Shown piece after piece: positions 1-12,395 of a stretch of DNA of 64,000 nt (the first letter of the stretch is position 1; every line of letters starts with the position of its first letter). Where the stretch lies: positions 23,526,891-23,590,890 of the forward strand of contig NC_042519.1 in the NCBI RefSeq assembly GCF_900963305.1, given 5' to 3'. The notes below the pieces were generated by a model. That model was given only the letters and a program-made list of their open reading frames with translations. It searched no databases and was not told where the DNA came from. The position numbers were made by a program, and so were the translations under genes. Origin of the DNA: Echeneis naucrates. Lineage: Eukaryota; Chordata; Actinopteri; Carangiformes; Echeneidae.

Positions 1-269
1 GAAACCAGAAACCAGGACCACTTCAGCCCATTCTGTGATGCTGGAAGAAAAAGAAGGAAACCAAAAACACACAGAAGCTTCTTGAAAGACAGAAACTGTA
101 AAATTACTGATGGACACTCGGATTCTCCACAGGAACGTTACAGGAAGAGCCAGACAGACCAGATTAGATTTGACGTTACAGCACAGAAACACCATTAAAA
201 GGAATATTACTGAATCTGTCAGCAAACACACATATCACCATACACATAGCTACAGATGTAGCATGTGTA
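1..269. other. Flank before the 11-bp array, no gene seen
   Basis: No coding exon, RNA gene or named repeat was recognised here. A reading frame that enters from here into the minisatellite is created by the repeat itself. Confidence 0.4.
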
Positions 270-1048
270 ACAGGGCCAGAACAGGGCCAGAACAGGGCCA
301 GCACAGAGCCGATACAGGGCCAGAACAGAGCCGATACAGGGCCAGAACAGGGCCAGCACAGGGCCAGCACAGGGCCAGAACAGGGCCAGCACAGGGCCAG
401 AACAGGGCCAGCACAGGGCCAGCACAGGGCCAGAACAGGGCCAGCACAGGGCCAGAACAGGGCCAGCACAGGGCCAGAACAGAGCCAGCACAGGGCCAGA
501 ACAGAGCCGATACAGGGCCAGAACAGAGCTGATACAGGGCCAGAACAGGGCCAGCACAGAGCCGATACAGGGCCAGAACAGAGCTGATACAGGGCCGATA
601 CAGGGCCAGAACAGGGCCAGCACAGGGCCAGCACAGGACCAGAACAGGGCCAGAACAGAGCCGATACAGGGCCAGAACAGAGCCGATACAGGGCCAGAAC
701 AGGGCCAGAACAGGGCCAGCACAGGGCCAGCACAGGGCCAGCACAGAGCCGATACAGGGCCAGAACAGAGCCGATACAGGGCCAGAACAGGGCCAGCACA
801 GGGCCAGAACAGAGCCGATACAGGGCCAGAACAGGGCCAGCACAGGGCCAGCACAGGGCCAGAACAGGGCCAGCACAGGGCCAGCACAGAGCCAATACAG
901 GGCCAGAACAGGGCCAGAACAGGGCCAGAACAGGGCCAGCACAGGGCCAGCACAGAGCCAATACAGGGCCAGAACAGGGCCAGCACAGGGCCAGCACAGA
1001 GCCTATACAGGGCCAGAACAGGGCTGATACAGGGCCGATACAGGGCCC
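270..1048. repeat. 11-bp GC-rich minisatellite, about 70 units
   Basis: Tandem array of the 11-base unit CAGGGCCAGAA with variants CAGGGCCAGCA, CAGAGCCGATA and CAGGGCCGATA. Because 11 is not a multiple of 3 and no phase of the unit gives a stop on the minus strand, all three minus frames stay open for 230-300 codons and read as a Gly-Pro-Val-Leu-Ala-Leu repeat. Three open frames at once point to a repeat artefact and not to a gene. Unit variants are intermixed, as expected of an array that has grown by slippage or unequal exchange. Confidence 0.95.
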
Positions 1049-2841
1049 CAAACATGTTTCATGATGATCCATCTTATTGTTGTGGACACGAGAGAGGAAA
1101 AGTTAGAGGATCTCAACTTTATCAGTGTGAAGTATCAGTATCACTGACGTTTGTGTTGTTGTTGTGTTTCTGCAGTTAGCACATTTGTGGGAAGATCCCT
1201 CAACAGGCTGCTGTGAGGCCGGCCACCTGGGCCAGGGAGCATCGGGTGGGGGGGGGTTCCATTCCTGAATGCATTTAGGGTCTCCCTCTGAAGACCTGGG
1301 TGTCCAGCTCTGCTGCTGACCTCTGACCCCTGCAGAAGAAAAGTTATTGAAGCCACCGGTGAAGCCTCCTAAAGCTGACCGGTGAGGAGGGGCTGGGAAA
1401 GTGGCCTGATGGAGGCGAAGGGTGGCCCAACGGGAGGGGAAGGTGGGGGTTGTCATAGACTGAAGGAGTTTCCTTTGAGTTGACCCCCCCCCCCCCTTCC
1501 TCATGTCCACAAGTGTGTCCCTGCAGCTATTGTGACTCTGAGCTACGGCAGGACAGAAGGCCTCTAAACAATGTTTGGCCCCTTTTGTTTCTGGCTGCCT
1601 TTCTTCTTCAGCCCTCCATCGCAATCTACTGGCCTCCTTTGTATTGATTTCCCTCATTCAGCAGCTCGTCGGCCTCTTTCCGCTGTTTTATATGCTCTTT
1701 CTGGCTTTTTGTGTGTGTGTGTCCCAATCCAACCCATCCCTCCTCTTGGTATTCTCCACACTGTGAGAACGCAGTGCGCCTCTTGACTCGATGCAACTCA
1801 TTAAAGGCAGCTAATTGATGAAGAGTGTAATTAGTGTGACAATCGGAAGAGGAAATCAATATGTTTTTAGGGAAAAGAGGCAGATCAGAGCGGACTGAGC
1901 AGCGTGACAGCAGCATCACCTCAAACTCTGCTTCAAGGAAAACGCTTTTGTTTGGTTTTCTGGGTTCACTGGTTTGAGCTCCATCACAATTTACAGAATC
2001 CACAAATAAAAACAGCACAGGTCGCTCAAATAAAGAGAGCGACTCTGTGCTCAAAGGCCTCGACCTTCAACCTCTCCCCTCAGCTTCACTCCAGCTGCAG
2101 TCAGTGAGAGCTGAGAGTCTGAACAGTTTCAGAGTTTAACAATTAGTTCATGATTTTAATGAACGAACCAGCTGAGAGTCAGACCCAAAACCGAAGCTCC
2201 AGGACTGAGGCTGGAGCTCTAATCAGTGATTCAAAGTGTCACTCCGACGGTTTAGTAAGACAATGATGGACCAGATCAGGATCTGAAGTTGACACAGGTA
2301 ACCCAACCTGAGCCTCACTTTGCTTGCTGCAGGTCAGAGGTCAAACAGGTATAGCATGTTAAGTTACACTGACTTAATTAGAGGTCCCATAAGTCCTCTC
2401 TTCTGATTGGATGCCAGTTTTCTGAGTGATTTAATAGAAAGTATAGCCGGTTTCAGGTGATGGTGGGTCCAGGTGGGTGTGGCTGAGGGAGGTGACGGCA
2501 GGTCTTCAGGTTCAGTTTCTGAATACAGATCTCATTTAGAATCAGAGACCACATGCAGTCCTACCTTTAGGCCACATGGGCCTTTCCTAATTAGACGTTG
2601 TGTTTTGCACAAGTTGAGGTTGTGTTGGAAAAACGACACCAAACACTGTCAGAGCAAACCTTTTGATTTAACATGTTATATTGAGGCAAAATCAAGAGTT
2701 CAAAACACTGACGGACAGTCGAGGCAGCTCCTCTCTCTTTGTGGTTGAACTTCTGATCCTCTGGTGGACAATTTTCAGTGTTGCACAGTTTCAGAGGTGA
2801 GTTGTCTCTTTTCAGCCTTTTAAAACAAAAACAGTCACGTT
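1049..2841. other. Intergenic DNA downstream of ptrh1, no gene seen
   Basis: Contains short open frames on both strands (for example around 1103-1657 and 1626-2054) without a recognisable family, splice pattern or codon bias. Small C-runs (1485-1498) and a short TG stretch are present. The end of the ptrh1 3' UTR should lie in the right part, but I could not fix a polyadenylation signal. Confidence 0.4.
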
Positions 2842-5105
2842 TCACCTGATGACGTGTTTGATACCAGATGTCAGAGCTGAGTCCTCCCTGTCCTTCCTCT
2901 TCCCTGCTGCTTGTCTGCCCCCTGCTGGTGAGGAGGAGGAAGAGGACCGGGGGTCCTGCTGGGAGAGCTGGGAGAGGAGGAGGTCCACGCTCTGGGACAG
3001 GACGCCGTCTAAAACCTTCTTCTCCTCTGAGGAGAACCGGCCCAGAACATGACGCTCCACCGACGTTTTCCCCGTCGGTCGTCCAATTCCAACACGAAGT
3101 CTGAGCATCACCTGCAGCAGAGAGAAGGCGGCGGGGGTTAACACAAACATTCAAATCATCTGTGACCACTTTGTGTGTTGTTGTTTTTTTGTTTGTTTTC
3201 TTTGTTAAAATTTAGGGTTAACACAAAGAAAAGATGAAAAATGAATTCAGACTGCCGCAGCACTGCCTGCTCTTTGTGACTTACGTCAGTGTGAAGACAG
3301 TCCACACAGGAGCGGACTCCATTGTGTCCCCTGAGAGGGAGAACTAAGAGTTACACATCTCCTTTATTCATTTAAAGGAAACCTAACATTCCTTTCCAAT
3401 GAGACACACCTGGCACTCCCTCCATGTTTGATGCCGATCTTCCCCAGAGGTTTGTCCAGCTCGTCGTGGACCAACAGGATGTCTTCAGGCTTGATGCCAT
3501 ATTTTGCAGCTGGAGAGGAGGAGACGTGGCGTCAGTGACACATTTCCAAATAAGACACTAATGTTTACATCAAAAATCTGAATCTGATCAAGACAAAAAC
3601 GTCCTCTGAGGACTTAAAGTGACCTTTAGGAGCCTAATCAGTGGAGGGGTTTCTGTTTTCTCTGTGACGGACCCACAGCTCGATGTCCAGAGAGAAGCAG
3701 CAGCTTCATATCTGAGCGACTCACCAGCAATTTACATTTGATTCAACAATTGAAATCTATGGGAAAATGTCCTTCCTCCTCAGTAAACGTTTTCCTGATG
3801 AGTTTATGGTTTCAGTCTGAACTACAACATGATGTTCATTTTTTAAATGATGCTCCATTTGGAGTGGAATAGAAATGGGGTGGTTAGGGGGCGGGGCTAC
3901 TGTGTGCTTCACAGATTGATGGCCAACAACCAAATTAAGAACTGGAGCAGCAGCTCAACGACCATCAGGTGACGACTGTGACTGGTGATGTTTTACAATG
4001 AAACACTATTTAAGTTTAATGGATTTCTAACGAACAGAGTGTGAAAAGAGGACGTGAAAACCAACCTGTCTGTAAATACAACTTGAAAAACAAACAAACA
4101 CTGAATTTAAAATCAGTTTCTCTCTCTGTGACTTCACCTGCTTTGGCCACTGACACCCCGTTGACGTTCATCAACAGCCTCGGACGGAGCAGCACCACTC
4201 GTGTGTGTTGGACCGCGGACACAATGACCTCACCAGACATGTGCTTGTCGCCACGCCAACGGTCAGCCACACCGAGCCGGGCAGCGAGCTCGCCGAGCAC
4301 CATCATCCCAACGCTGTGTCTGGTCTCCTCCATCCCTGGGTTACCCAGTCCCACCACCTGAGACAGAAAAACACACTTTAATCACAGAATTAGTGCAAAC
4401 ATCACCATGAACGCACACAATTTACTTTATTTGACCCCAAATATACAACACAGCAGCAAATGTAGATCAATCCGCTGCTGAAAATAGTCCCCAAATAAAG
4501 GACTATTTCCTGTTTTTGCAACATTTAGTTATACATTTAGGTGTAGTTTGGTAATCCAATTAAAGAATCTTAAAAATAGAAGAAGCATTGTTCAGCTTCA
4601 TGGAAACACAAACAACAACACATTCATCCTCTGCCTTGTACTGATGGTACTAAAACACTATAGACTGCATTGTTGTGGACACACTGACAACATTGTGATC
4701 TGCCTCCACACACAGGACTTCTACCCTGTTGTACTTAAACAGGGTTAAGACAAGTTAGCACATAACATTAAAAAAGAACTATAAAAGGTTTCATAGAGGA
4801 AAGCTGGTTTTATGGAAACACACACACCAAACTTCATTCAACAATCTCTCCATTTAGTGTTGATTTGTTCTGCTTGGTGTCAGAATCTCACAGAGATTTG
4901 GTGGGCTCTCACAATTCAAGCAGCCAATCACTGAGGCTCAGTGAACTCATTAACTAAACACTGAATGTGAAATATTAAATGTGGTGTTCACACTCACCAG
5001 TTTCTGAGAGCTGTTTGTGTGTATTTCTGTTTCAACGCCCATAACAGGTGAAAACGTCTCCGTCAGCAAAACTCTGTTCACGGCTCTCATCAGAAGTCGT
5101 CTCAT
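2842..5105 (-). CDS. ptrh1: Peptidyl-tRNA hydrolase 1 homologue (Ptrh1), five exons
   Basis: Cleaves the ester bond of peptidyl-tRNA released by stalled ribosomes; the vertebrate bacterial-type enzyme. Coding exons in transcription order: 5105-4998, 4357-4138, 3509-3410, 3330-3285, 3111-2842. All have GT-AG borders and the phases join to 247 residues (human PTRH1 is about 214). Visible Pth motifs: VVGLGNPG with TRHSVG (substrate Asn and catalytic His), LMNVNG, LVHDELDKPLGK (Asp), GGSARGHNGVRS (Asn) and RLRVGIGRP. The start MRRLLMRAVNR gives a basic N terminus without acids that could be a mitochondrial presequence. The frame is open further upstream, so the start is the likely one and not proven. 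The C-terminal tail is Ser-rich and basic and looks lineage-specific. Confidence 0.93.
3748..3925 (-). repeat. Dispersed repeat family A, copy in ptrh1 intron 2
   Basis: Reverse-oriented copy of a family seen about a dozen times in the window. It carries the complements of the landmarks CCCATAGACTTCAATACAA, CATCATGTTGTA and TAGCCCCGCCCCC in the expected order. It lies inside an intron and does not touch an exon. Confidence 0.7.
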
Positions 5106-6351
5106 CGTGACAAAATTCAGCAGCCTCTGAAGAAAATGTGAGAAACAGCGACAGAGTTGACTGAAAAAGGAGTAAAGTTTCATTCGGCCGATGAAACAAA
5201 CGGTCTGCTGCTTTCTTTCAGACGTTTTTAGGCGATACCTCCAAAACCGACGCTGTCTGATCCGAAAAATGGGCCGATTTCTGAATGAGGTTTGGTCCAA
5301 ATCTTCAGATAAATAATACTATAAAGTCCAGCTGTGTGAAATAACTTTGACTTGCTAACGTTAGCTCGCTGCTCCTTTGTGGCTAAATCAGGAAAACGTG
5401 ACAACAACAAAACAAATAAACAAACAGAAAAACATAAATCCCGCGACAACACGGGACGTCAGCTTTAAATGAAATAACTTTAAATTCTCTTTCCTGTCGT
5501 TGAACTAAAGTTAGCTGATGTTAGCTAATGTTAGCTAATCCAAGCTAATGTTAGCTAATCCATCACATCAGTCAACGAGCTCCAAAGACGAAACCAACCA
5601 AAAGGCTTCTTCCGTCACAGCGACACCTGAAGGACAGACAGAGAACTACAGCCTGCAATCACACAACTGAGAAATACAGTCTGAATGATGAAGGACTGAA
5701 TGGATGAACGGAACAGATTTCTCTGTATGTATTCTGCTCCTTAACGTCCGTGAAGGCTTCTTCAGTTCTGAAGAATGTTGGTGAAACACGATAAAGAAGT
5801 CCAGTTGCTTCCGACTAAACACTCCGAGATCTGCACCTCATCAGGCCGTTCTCTGTAATGATCACTTATCTGTGGCGTATTTCTTTATATAATTCTATAT
5901 AGAATTATATTCTAAAATAGAATTCTATATTTTCCTGATTCGGATTCTAATTGAATGAAACAGTTTCGACTGAATGAAGATTGCTGACACATTGATGTGT
6001 GATGATGTTGGCTGCTGTTTGTGAGTTTGTGTAGTGTTTGTGCACAACATAGATTAAAACTGGATTGGCTTTTTGATTGATAAAGCCTGAAGATATATTA
6101 ACAAATGTATAATTGAGTGAATAAATAAGTATTAAAACGTTCTTATTTGTACCTTTTTATTTTGAAGATACAATTTTTATTTTAGTAGAACGTACTTCTA
6201 TTCCTCATTTATTAGACTTTGTTTTTTATATTTGCTTTATTTGTTTCTCTAATGAGGCATTATATTAAATCTTAAAAGAGCCATACATCGGGCTTTGGAG
6301 GATTTATGAAAAACCAAAAAATTAGAAAAAGAAACTGAAAGTTTGAACAAT
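5106..6351. other. ptrh1 upstream region and intergenic DNA
   Basis: Holds the likely ptrh1 promoter (divergent from nothing; the next gene points the same way). Contains a short tandem block of GTTAGCTAAT-like units near 5508-5562 and an AT palindrome at 5887-5910. No further exon was recognised. Confidence 0.4.
5887..5910. repeat. Perfect 24-bp AT palindrome
   Basis: ATATAATTCTAT followed directly by its reverse complement, with no spacer. A related half-copy follows within 25 bases. It could extrude as a cruciform; no function can be assigned. Confidence 0.8.
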
Positions 6352-6357
6352 TTTATT
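6352..6357 (-). terminator. Polyadenylation signal of natterin-like gene 1
   Basis: AATAAA on the minus strand, 62 bases after the stop codon at 6419. The second natterin-like gene has the same hexamer at the same distance. Confidence 0.7.
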
Positions 6358-6418
6358 TGGAAAACAGTTTCTCTCAACTTCTTTTCATTTTTTGTTGGAG
6401 TTGAAAACTCAACGTGGA

Positions 6419-7758
6419 TCAGGCTGGTGATGGACAGGGAACAGCCTCCGGCACCGGCTGACATCTCTCCACCACGGCGTTGAGCTCGCCGACGCTCACG
6501 CCGTCGTAGGTGCCCGTGATGTAGGTCCAGTGGGTGTCCCCGTTGTGGTTGGTCCTGCTCAGCCTGCCAGTGAAGGGGATGTCGGCCTTCATCTTCCTGC
6601 CGTCCATCCTCACGCTGCAGGAGTGGTTGGGCGGGACCAGCAGCTCCACGGAGACAGAATGGCTGATGGACTCCGTCACGGAGGTTCCCTCTGAGAAGGT
6701 CACCGTCTGCTCTTTGGTGAAGTCCACCGTCCCCGGGCCGAGGATGGGCACTTTGGCCTTCATGGTGGAGATGGAGCCATTGCGTGTCTCCCTGCCAATG
6801 TCCCAGAACTTCTCCACCGAGCTGGTCTTCTCCAGCAGCACCGTCTTCTGCACGTCTCTGCACTCCAGGTTTGTGACCTTGGCGAGCTTCAGGGCTTCTG
6901 GGGGATGGTGGAAGAGCTCCATCTGGTCGATGGCGTACTCCACATGAGAGATGTGCTGGCTGTAGCTGTCTCTGTTGATGGCCAGGACCTGGTAGTTCTT
7001 GTACCAGTACTCATCGCCCTCCCACGGGAGGAAGAACGCTTCGTGCCGGGTCACCACTTTGCCCAGACCGTACTTGTTCTTCCCCACGTAGATGTCCGAG
7101 TTGGGGCAAGTTTTGACGGCATACTGGGGGACGGCGCCGTAAGAGTCTTCAACCCACTGCAGGAACTCAAAGTGATCCACGTTGACCAGGACTTCAAACT
7201 TGGAGGATGCGTATTCTTTGTCGGCGTAGGGATACAGGCAGAAGCTTCCTTTGCTGGGAGTGTAGAAACCAGATTCACAGTTGACCTTGCACACATAGTC
7301 TGTGCGTTCGGCGTAGCCATTGAAGATGGCGACGGCGCCATTTGGGAGGGAGCCGTTCCACGTCACCCACTTGAGGTTGACGTGTTCACCAAACATGGGG
7401 AAGGAGTGTGAGGTGCTCTCAGTCTGTGGGAGCTCCCGGACTTCAGGGGGGTTGATGAGATCCCTGGAAGGGACCACGTCCTCCAGGACGGGGTTCAGAC
7501 TCAGCTCTGCTGGACGAGACAGAAGGAGGAAAATGGTTTCAAAAGATATCAAAAAAGGCAAACCAACAGCTGAAACACTCTTTTGTGTAGTTGCCCTTGT
7601 AGTTTCTGTTTGTGTGCAGTTTAATGACACATCCAGCTGTGAAAGTGGTGAAGAGTTCTCTGACGATGGGACTCACTGCTGGGTTTCTGCCGATCGTCCT
7701 GCAGCGTTGGGCTGCAGACCTGCAGGACTGCCAGGACAACAACCACGTACCACTTCAT
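6419..7758 (-). CDS. Natterin-like protein, copy 1 (DM9 + aerolysin-like)
   Basis: Secreted member of the fish Natterin family: N-terminal DM9/DUF3421 repeats followed by an aerolysin-like region. Exons 7758-7677 and 7509-6419 (acceptor could shift to 7506); phase 1 joins to 390 residues and the frame is intact. Exon 1 gives a signal peptide, MKWYVVVVLAVLQVCSPT. DM9 motifs: WVTWNGSLPNGAVAIFNGY, TDYVCKVNCESGFY and YVGKNKYGLGKVV. The C-terminal half has the alternating, Ser/Thr-rich TVTFSEGTSVTESISHSVSV typical of the aerolysin family, and ends EAVPCPSPA. The acceptor CAG lies directly before the ATG, so a non-coding exon sits upstream. Fish natterins are thought to act in mucosal or innate defence, and toadfish venom contains members; whether this copy forms pores is not shown here. 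Confidence 0.93.
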
Positions 7759-8527
7759 CTGGAAACACAAACACAACACAACGAGCATGTCAGCACTGGA
7801 CTGGTCTGGACTTCAAAACAAAACCTTCAACTTCGAACAAAAACTATTCCTGAAAAAATGGGAAATAAATTCAATTAAAAAAACAAACGGAATAAAATCT
7901 GATTAATAAGATAAATACACAAATAAAAACAGGAAATATGTAGTAAAATAGAAAATGAAATAAATAAATAAAATCTATTGAAAATTCTAAGTTAAATGAA
8001 ATAATTTTTTTCGTCATTTCTCTGGATGATGCAGTTCCTCCTGATTGTCTGTGGAGGCCAGTAAAGGCCACATTGTGTGCAAAACCTTGATTTTAAAGAC
8101 TTGAGTTTTGTTTTTCAAAAAAAAATTTTTTTTAATAAAGAATTAAGAATTTGACCAGTTTCCAGAAATGTTGTCAGAATTAACAGCAGCTCAATAACAA
8201 AGTTCTAACTGTACACACTGAAGGTAACAATAATAGAATTATACTGGAACAATGAAAAAAGTCTTCACAGATAATTTAACGCTTCATGTGAGTGAACAGG
8301 AAACAAGAAAAGAACCAGAGCACGAAACCTGATTGAGAGTAAGCACATATTTAACTAGGTCAGAACAATTATGCCTCAGATTTTCTCTCATTACTTCAAT
8401 AAGCAGCGTTCAGCCGCTACATATATTTTAGATCAATCTGTTATTGATTATCAATCAGTTTTGTCTGAGGCAGCGAAAGGATGCAGAAACGATTCAGGTT
8501 CATTCAGATGTAAGAAGCAGTTTTTAC

Positions 8528-8560
8528 CTCGACAGGTTCCTCCTGCAGTGACGCTGCCTG
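8528..8560 (-). promoter_or_regulatory. Likely non-coding first exon of natterin-like gene 1, with TATA-like box at 8575-8583
   Basis: On the minus strand CTTTTAAAG at 8583-8575 is followed about 50 bases later by a good donor, GAG|GTAAAA (exon end 8528). This mirrors the second natterin-like gene, which has a clearer TATA box and a donor at a similar distance. The transcription start is inferred. Confidence 0.4.
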
Positions 8561-10535
8561 CAGTAGGAGCTGAGCTTTAAAAGCTGCCCTCAGACCAATA
8601 AACAGGAGAGCAGCAGCTTGGTGCACGTTGACCCAGTGTTTACACTCAGGTCAGGTCAGTTTGGAGTCACCTGCATTTAGATCCTTTCAGGTTTTGGTGA
8701 CTTGTTGGGTTGGGGTTGGGTTAGCAAACACCACCCTCAGGTGTCGAGGCTGGTCCGAGGACTCGGGTCCACCTGTACGAAGCCCGATCTGGATTCAGAA
8801 CCATGAAATTTATGAGAAGATATCTCCCCAATTTAAAGAAAAATAATTAGACACAAAGACTGCCCACAGTTTTAAACCTTCATCCTGCCTGCTGACCATC
8901 TGGAGGCAAGTCAGACTGCATTGAAGTCTGTGGGAAAATGTCCTTCCTCCTCTCTGATGAGTTTCTGGTCTCAGTCTTCAACATAACATGATGCTCCATT
9001 TACAGGGAAACAGCAGAAATCAGACCAATTTCCCATAGACTTCAACACAACCAGCCCCCCACCCTCCGATGGTCAGTGGATGAGGAAGTTTTCAAGCTCC
9101 CTGAAGCGTTTTCAGACCCGGCTGACCGACTTTGTCCTTGACCCGGTCCACATGGACCTGCAGGTCTTCAGGGGTGTGATAATGATAACAGGCTTCTTTA
9201 TCGATCGTCCTCCCTCCCCCCCCCCCCCCCCTGGATGCTGTATCAGGGGATTAGTGGACCACATGATGTCCAAAGTGCTGCGGCGCTCCGTCTCCATCGA
9301 TGACAAGATACTGTACGTCCAGATAAGCTCAGACTGGGAACGGAGCCATTAAGGCTCATTGATTAAGACGCTGCTCGTTGCGTAATGTCGCCGGCTGCCA
9401 AGATTAAAACCGGAGGAGAAGCTGCTCAACACGGACATTGTTCTCCACGCACAGCCCTATCACTGAAAATCGCTGATGTCACGGCCATCTGTGTGCGTCC
9501 TTGAGACAGAAAGTTATTATCAATTTATTTATTTGAGTCTGAATGAGGACTGTGTGTGAAGGCAGGGAGGAGTAAAAGGTCGTTTACACCAACAGAACTG
9601 CACAGTCACTGCCTTCAGCTTACTTCATATCATATCACATCATTCAGATTTAAAAGGATCTTTTTCATTCAGATTATCTGAGCCGATGAAAAGTAAAAAA
9701 AAAAAAAAATCACCAGGATGGGAAAGAAAAGATCAGGTGATGTTTCCCAACATAAAACGTTTGTTTCGATATTTGTTATTATTTTAGATATTTCATTTCA
9801 CAGACAGTTTATATAAAGTGATCTGAAAATGAACAGTAATTTTATCTCTTGTTTTCTAAAACAAAAATAATAATTATTCCATTCTACATGTATACTAATT
9901 CTTAATGATGGTCCCTTTCAAAGCAAGAAAATAATGTGGATTTATTTAGTTTAGTTCAGGTTTGTACAAAGAAAAACCTCCGACGGTGCTCAAATCCTCT
10001 GACAAGATAAATGATAATCATAATAATAATTTCAAAAATCAATTTCTTCTTTCAGTTCCTTCAACAATTTTCAACACAGTGACTCAGTTCTCATCAAGCT
10101 CTTCTGTTGTTCCCTAAATCCTTCATGTTCCCATTTCTTGTGATAAATAGAGCAAAATGTTGTCTTTGTTGAAATCTGGAAACACTTTGGAGGGACTCAG
10201 ATGAAAAAATATCTCACTATCTTCTTGTAGTTATTACGAGAAGGGGATTGTTTTTCAGTCGAGCCCCCAGAATGTCTGTTCACCAGTCTGGTTAGTCTGA
10301 ATGGAAAATATGCAAAGTGGCCAAAAACTCCAGCTGCTCTATAAACATTCAAATGATCTGATCAGTTCCTCTTATTTTCGTTTATGCTTGTTTCTTTTGG
10401 ATCTAAACTCATAAATCAGTTTCATGTGTGAGTAATGAAAACAATTAAACACGTGTTTTTATGTTTCAAATGTATTTCTACCATCTTTTCTCTTAAAGGA
10501 GCCAAAAACAAACACTTTTTTTCTTTTGGGTTCCT
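8561..10535. other. Spacer between the two natterin-like genes
   Basis: No gene seen. Contains a head-to-head pair of family A repeat pieces (8875-9080), a poly-C run near 9216-9231, a poly-A run near 9696-9709 and AT-rich sequence from about 9650 on. Confidence 0.4.
8875..9080. repeat. Dispersed repeat family A, two pieces head to head
   Basis: First part (to about 9008) is in reverse orientation. From about 9028 a second piece, CCCATAGACTTCAACACAA followed by GATGGTCAGTGGAT, runs forward. Either nested insertion or inversion of part of a copy. Confidence 0.6.
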
Positions 10536-10541
10536 TTTATT
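10536..10541 (-). terminator. Polyadenylation signal of natterin-like gene 2
   Basis: AATAAA on the minus strand, 60 bases after the stop codon at 10601. Confidence 0.75.
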
Positions 10542-10600
10542 GTGGTAAATTGTTTATTTTCAATTTAGCTTTCATATCTTCTGATGTTTCCGTCAGCTTC

Positions 10601-11961
10601 TCAGGGGCAAGGCTTGGCATCAGCCACGGGTTCACATCGGTCCACCACGGCCCGGACTTCTCCGATCTGGACTCCGTCGTAGGTCCCAGAGATGGAGGTC
10701 CACTGGGTCTCTCCGTTGCGGTAGGTGCGGCTGAGGCGGGCTGTGTACGGGATGTCGGCCTTGATCTTGCGTCCCTCCATCTGGACTCTGCAGGAATGGT
10801 TTGGTGGGACGGTGAGCTCCACGGACACGGAGTGGCTAAGCGACTCCACCACGGTGGTTCCTCTGGAGAACTGCAGTGTCTTCTCGCCGCTCAGCTCGAT
10901 GCCCCCGGAGCCAATAAGGGGGATTTTGGCTGTGATGCTGCCGGTGATGCCCAGCATGGTGGCCCGGCCGATGTTCCAAGTGGTCTCCACATCTGTGGTC
11001 TTTGAGATGGTGACCGTCTTCACCACCGTCTGGCACTGGTTGTTGGTGATCCCGGAGATACGCATGGTCTCCGGAGGATACTGGAAGATGGCGACGTCAT
11101 CGATGGCGTACTTGACGTCGGTGATGTGCTGAGTGTAGGCGTCCCTGTTGATGGTCAGGACCTGGTAGTGCTTGTACCAATACTCATCTCCTTCCCAAGG
11201 CAGGAAGAAGGCCTCGAACTGGGGAACGACCTTCCCGAGGCCGTACTTGTTCTTCCCGACGTAGATGCCGACGCCCGGACATGTCCTGACCGAATGTTGA
11301 GGCACTGAGCCATAGGAACCTTCCTTCCACTCCAGGAACTCAAAGTTGTCTTTGTTGGCCAGGATCTCGAACTCGGGGGCGTAGTACTCGCGGTCTCCGT
11401 AGGGGTAGCGGCAGTAAGGGCCCAGGTCGGGGTTGTAGAAACCGGCCTCACACTTGTACTTGCACACGTAGTCGGTGCGCTCGGTGTAACCGTTGTAGAT
11501 GGCCACGGCGCCGTTGGGCAGCGAGCCGTTCCAGGTCAGCCACTCCAGGTTGACGTTGTCAGCGAACATGAAGGATGAAGGCAGGTCCTGCTGCTGCTCC
11601 AGATCAGCAGGAGCCAGAGGACCCAACACCACGTGGTCCACGGTGAGATCAGGAACCAGGTCCTCCAGCTCCGGGTTCAGCAGCAAAACTGAGTCAAAGA
11701 AACACAGAAGTGTGAATTTGTACACCGTACCGTACTAACCCTAACCCACCTAACAAAGACAAGCGGGTGTTGACCATCTAATCAGATGTAATTTCAGCTG
11801 TGTGGTTTGGTCTTCATAACACAACATTTGATCTTCAACCTTATATGAGCTTCAGCGAGGTGTTTACCTTTTCTGAGCTGTGAGCTCTTCTTCACGATGT
11901 CCTGCAGACTGGCTGAGGACAGAGCCAGCAGGGCCGACAGCAGCAACACTGACGCCTTCAT
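10601..11961 (-). CDS. Natterin-like protein, copy 2 (DM9 + aerolysin-like)
   Basis: Tandem paralogue of the gene at 6419-7758, same strand, same two-exon coding plan. Exons 11961-11868 and 11688-10601, phase 1, 393 residues, intact. Signal peptide MKASVLLLSALLALSSAS. Shared with copy 1: WNGSLPNGAVAI, NGYTERTDYVCK, YVGKNKYGLGKVV, FFLPWEGDEYWYK, SHSVSVEL, VPPNHSC and ITGTYDGV-type endings. The two differ in the region after the signal peptide (LLLNPELEDLVPDL here) and in the presumed membrane-hairpin segment, rich in Thr, Ser and Gly (IGRATMLGITGSITAKIPL). The acceptor CAG precedes the ATG directly. Function as for copy 1: secreted aerolysin-fold protein of the Natterin family. Natterin is the family name; which fish paralogue this is cannot be told from sequence alone. 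Confidence 0.93.
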
Positions 11962-12372
11962 CTGGACACACAACAACAAAGGATTTCACCACACAAACAT
12001 CCTGAAAACCGTTAGTCTGATTATTCCTCTTTACAACTGTTCAGCTCACAAATCTGAAAGGAGCTTTTATCTCCGAGTGTTTATGAAGAGCAACTGATTT
12101 ATCTTTTAAAGGCTCATTGATTGTGTTTTAGGCAGCTTCAGTATGAATAAATACTGATAGTGTCAATAATTCTAATAATATTAATAATAATATAAATAGG
12201 AGTCAGATTTTATTTCATTATTATCCGTTTAAAGGTTATTTATTAATGAGTTAATCAGCTCCTGCTGGTCAAAGAGGGAAGCAGGAGAGAAAACATAAAA
12301 CTGAAAATATTAAATCAGACAAAAATGATCCAAAAATCAGATTAATCTGGATCATCAGTGACCGACTCACCC

Positions 12373-12395
12373 TTTCTGCCTGTTCCCCCACTGAG
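12373..12395 (-). promoter_or_regulatory. Non-coding first exon of natterin-like gene 2 with TATA box at 12417-12424
   Basis: TATAAAAG on the minus strand (12424-12417) is followed after about 45 bases by a consensus donor, AAAGG|GTGAGT, near 12372. The acceptor partner would be the CAG directly before the ATG at 11961. A second possible donor (CAG|GTGAGA) lies closer to the TATA box. The TATA box suggests tightly regulated, perhaps tissue-specific or inducible, expression. Confidence 0.5.

Noticed and set aside
270-1048. CRISPR-like array
   Set aside because: Direct tandem units without unique spacers, in a eukaryotic context.
176-1072. Long minus-strand open frames rich in Gly-Pro-Val-Leu-Ala
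   Set aside because: Three frames are open together over an 11-bp array without stops; no start context, splice sites or known domain.
6534-7853. Plus-strand frames opposite natterin-like gene 1 (and likewise 10526-11738 opposite copy 2)
   Set aside because: Antisense shadows of GC-rich exons; no known domain, while the minus frames match the family throughout.
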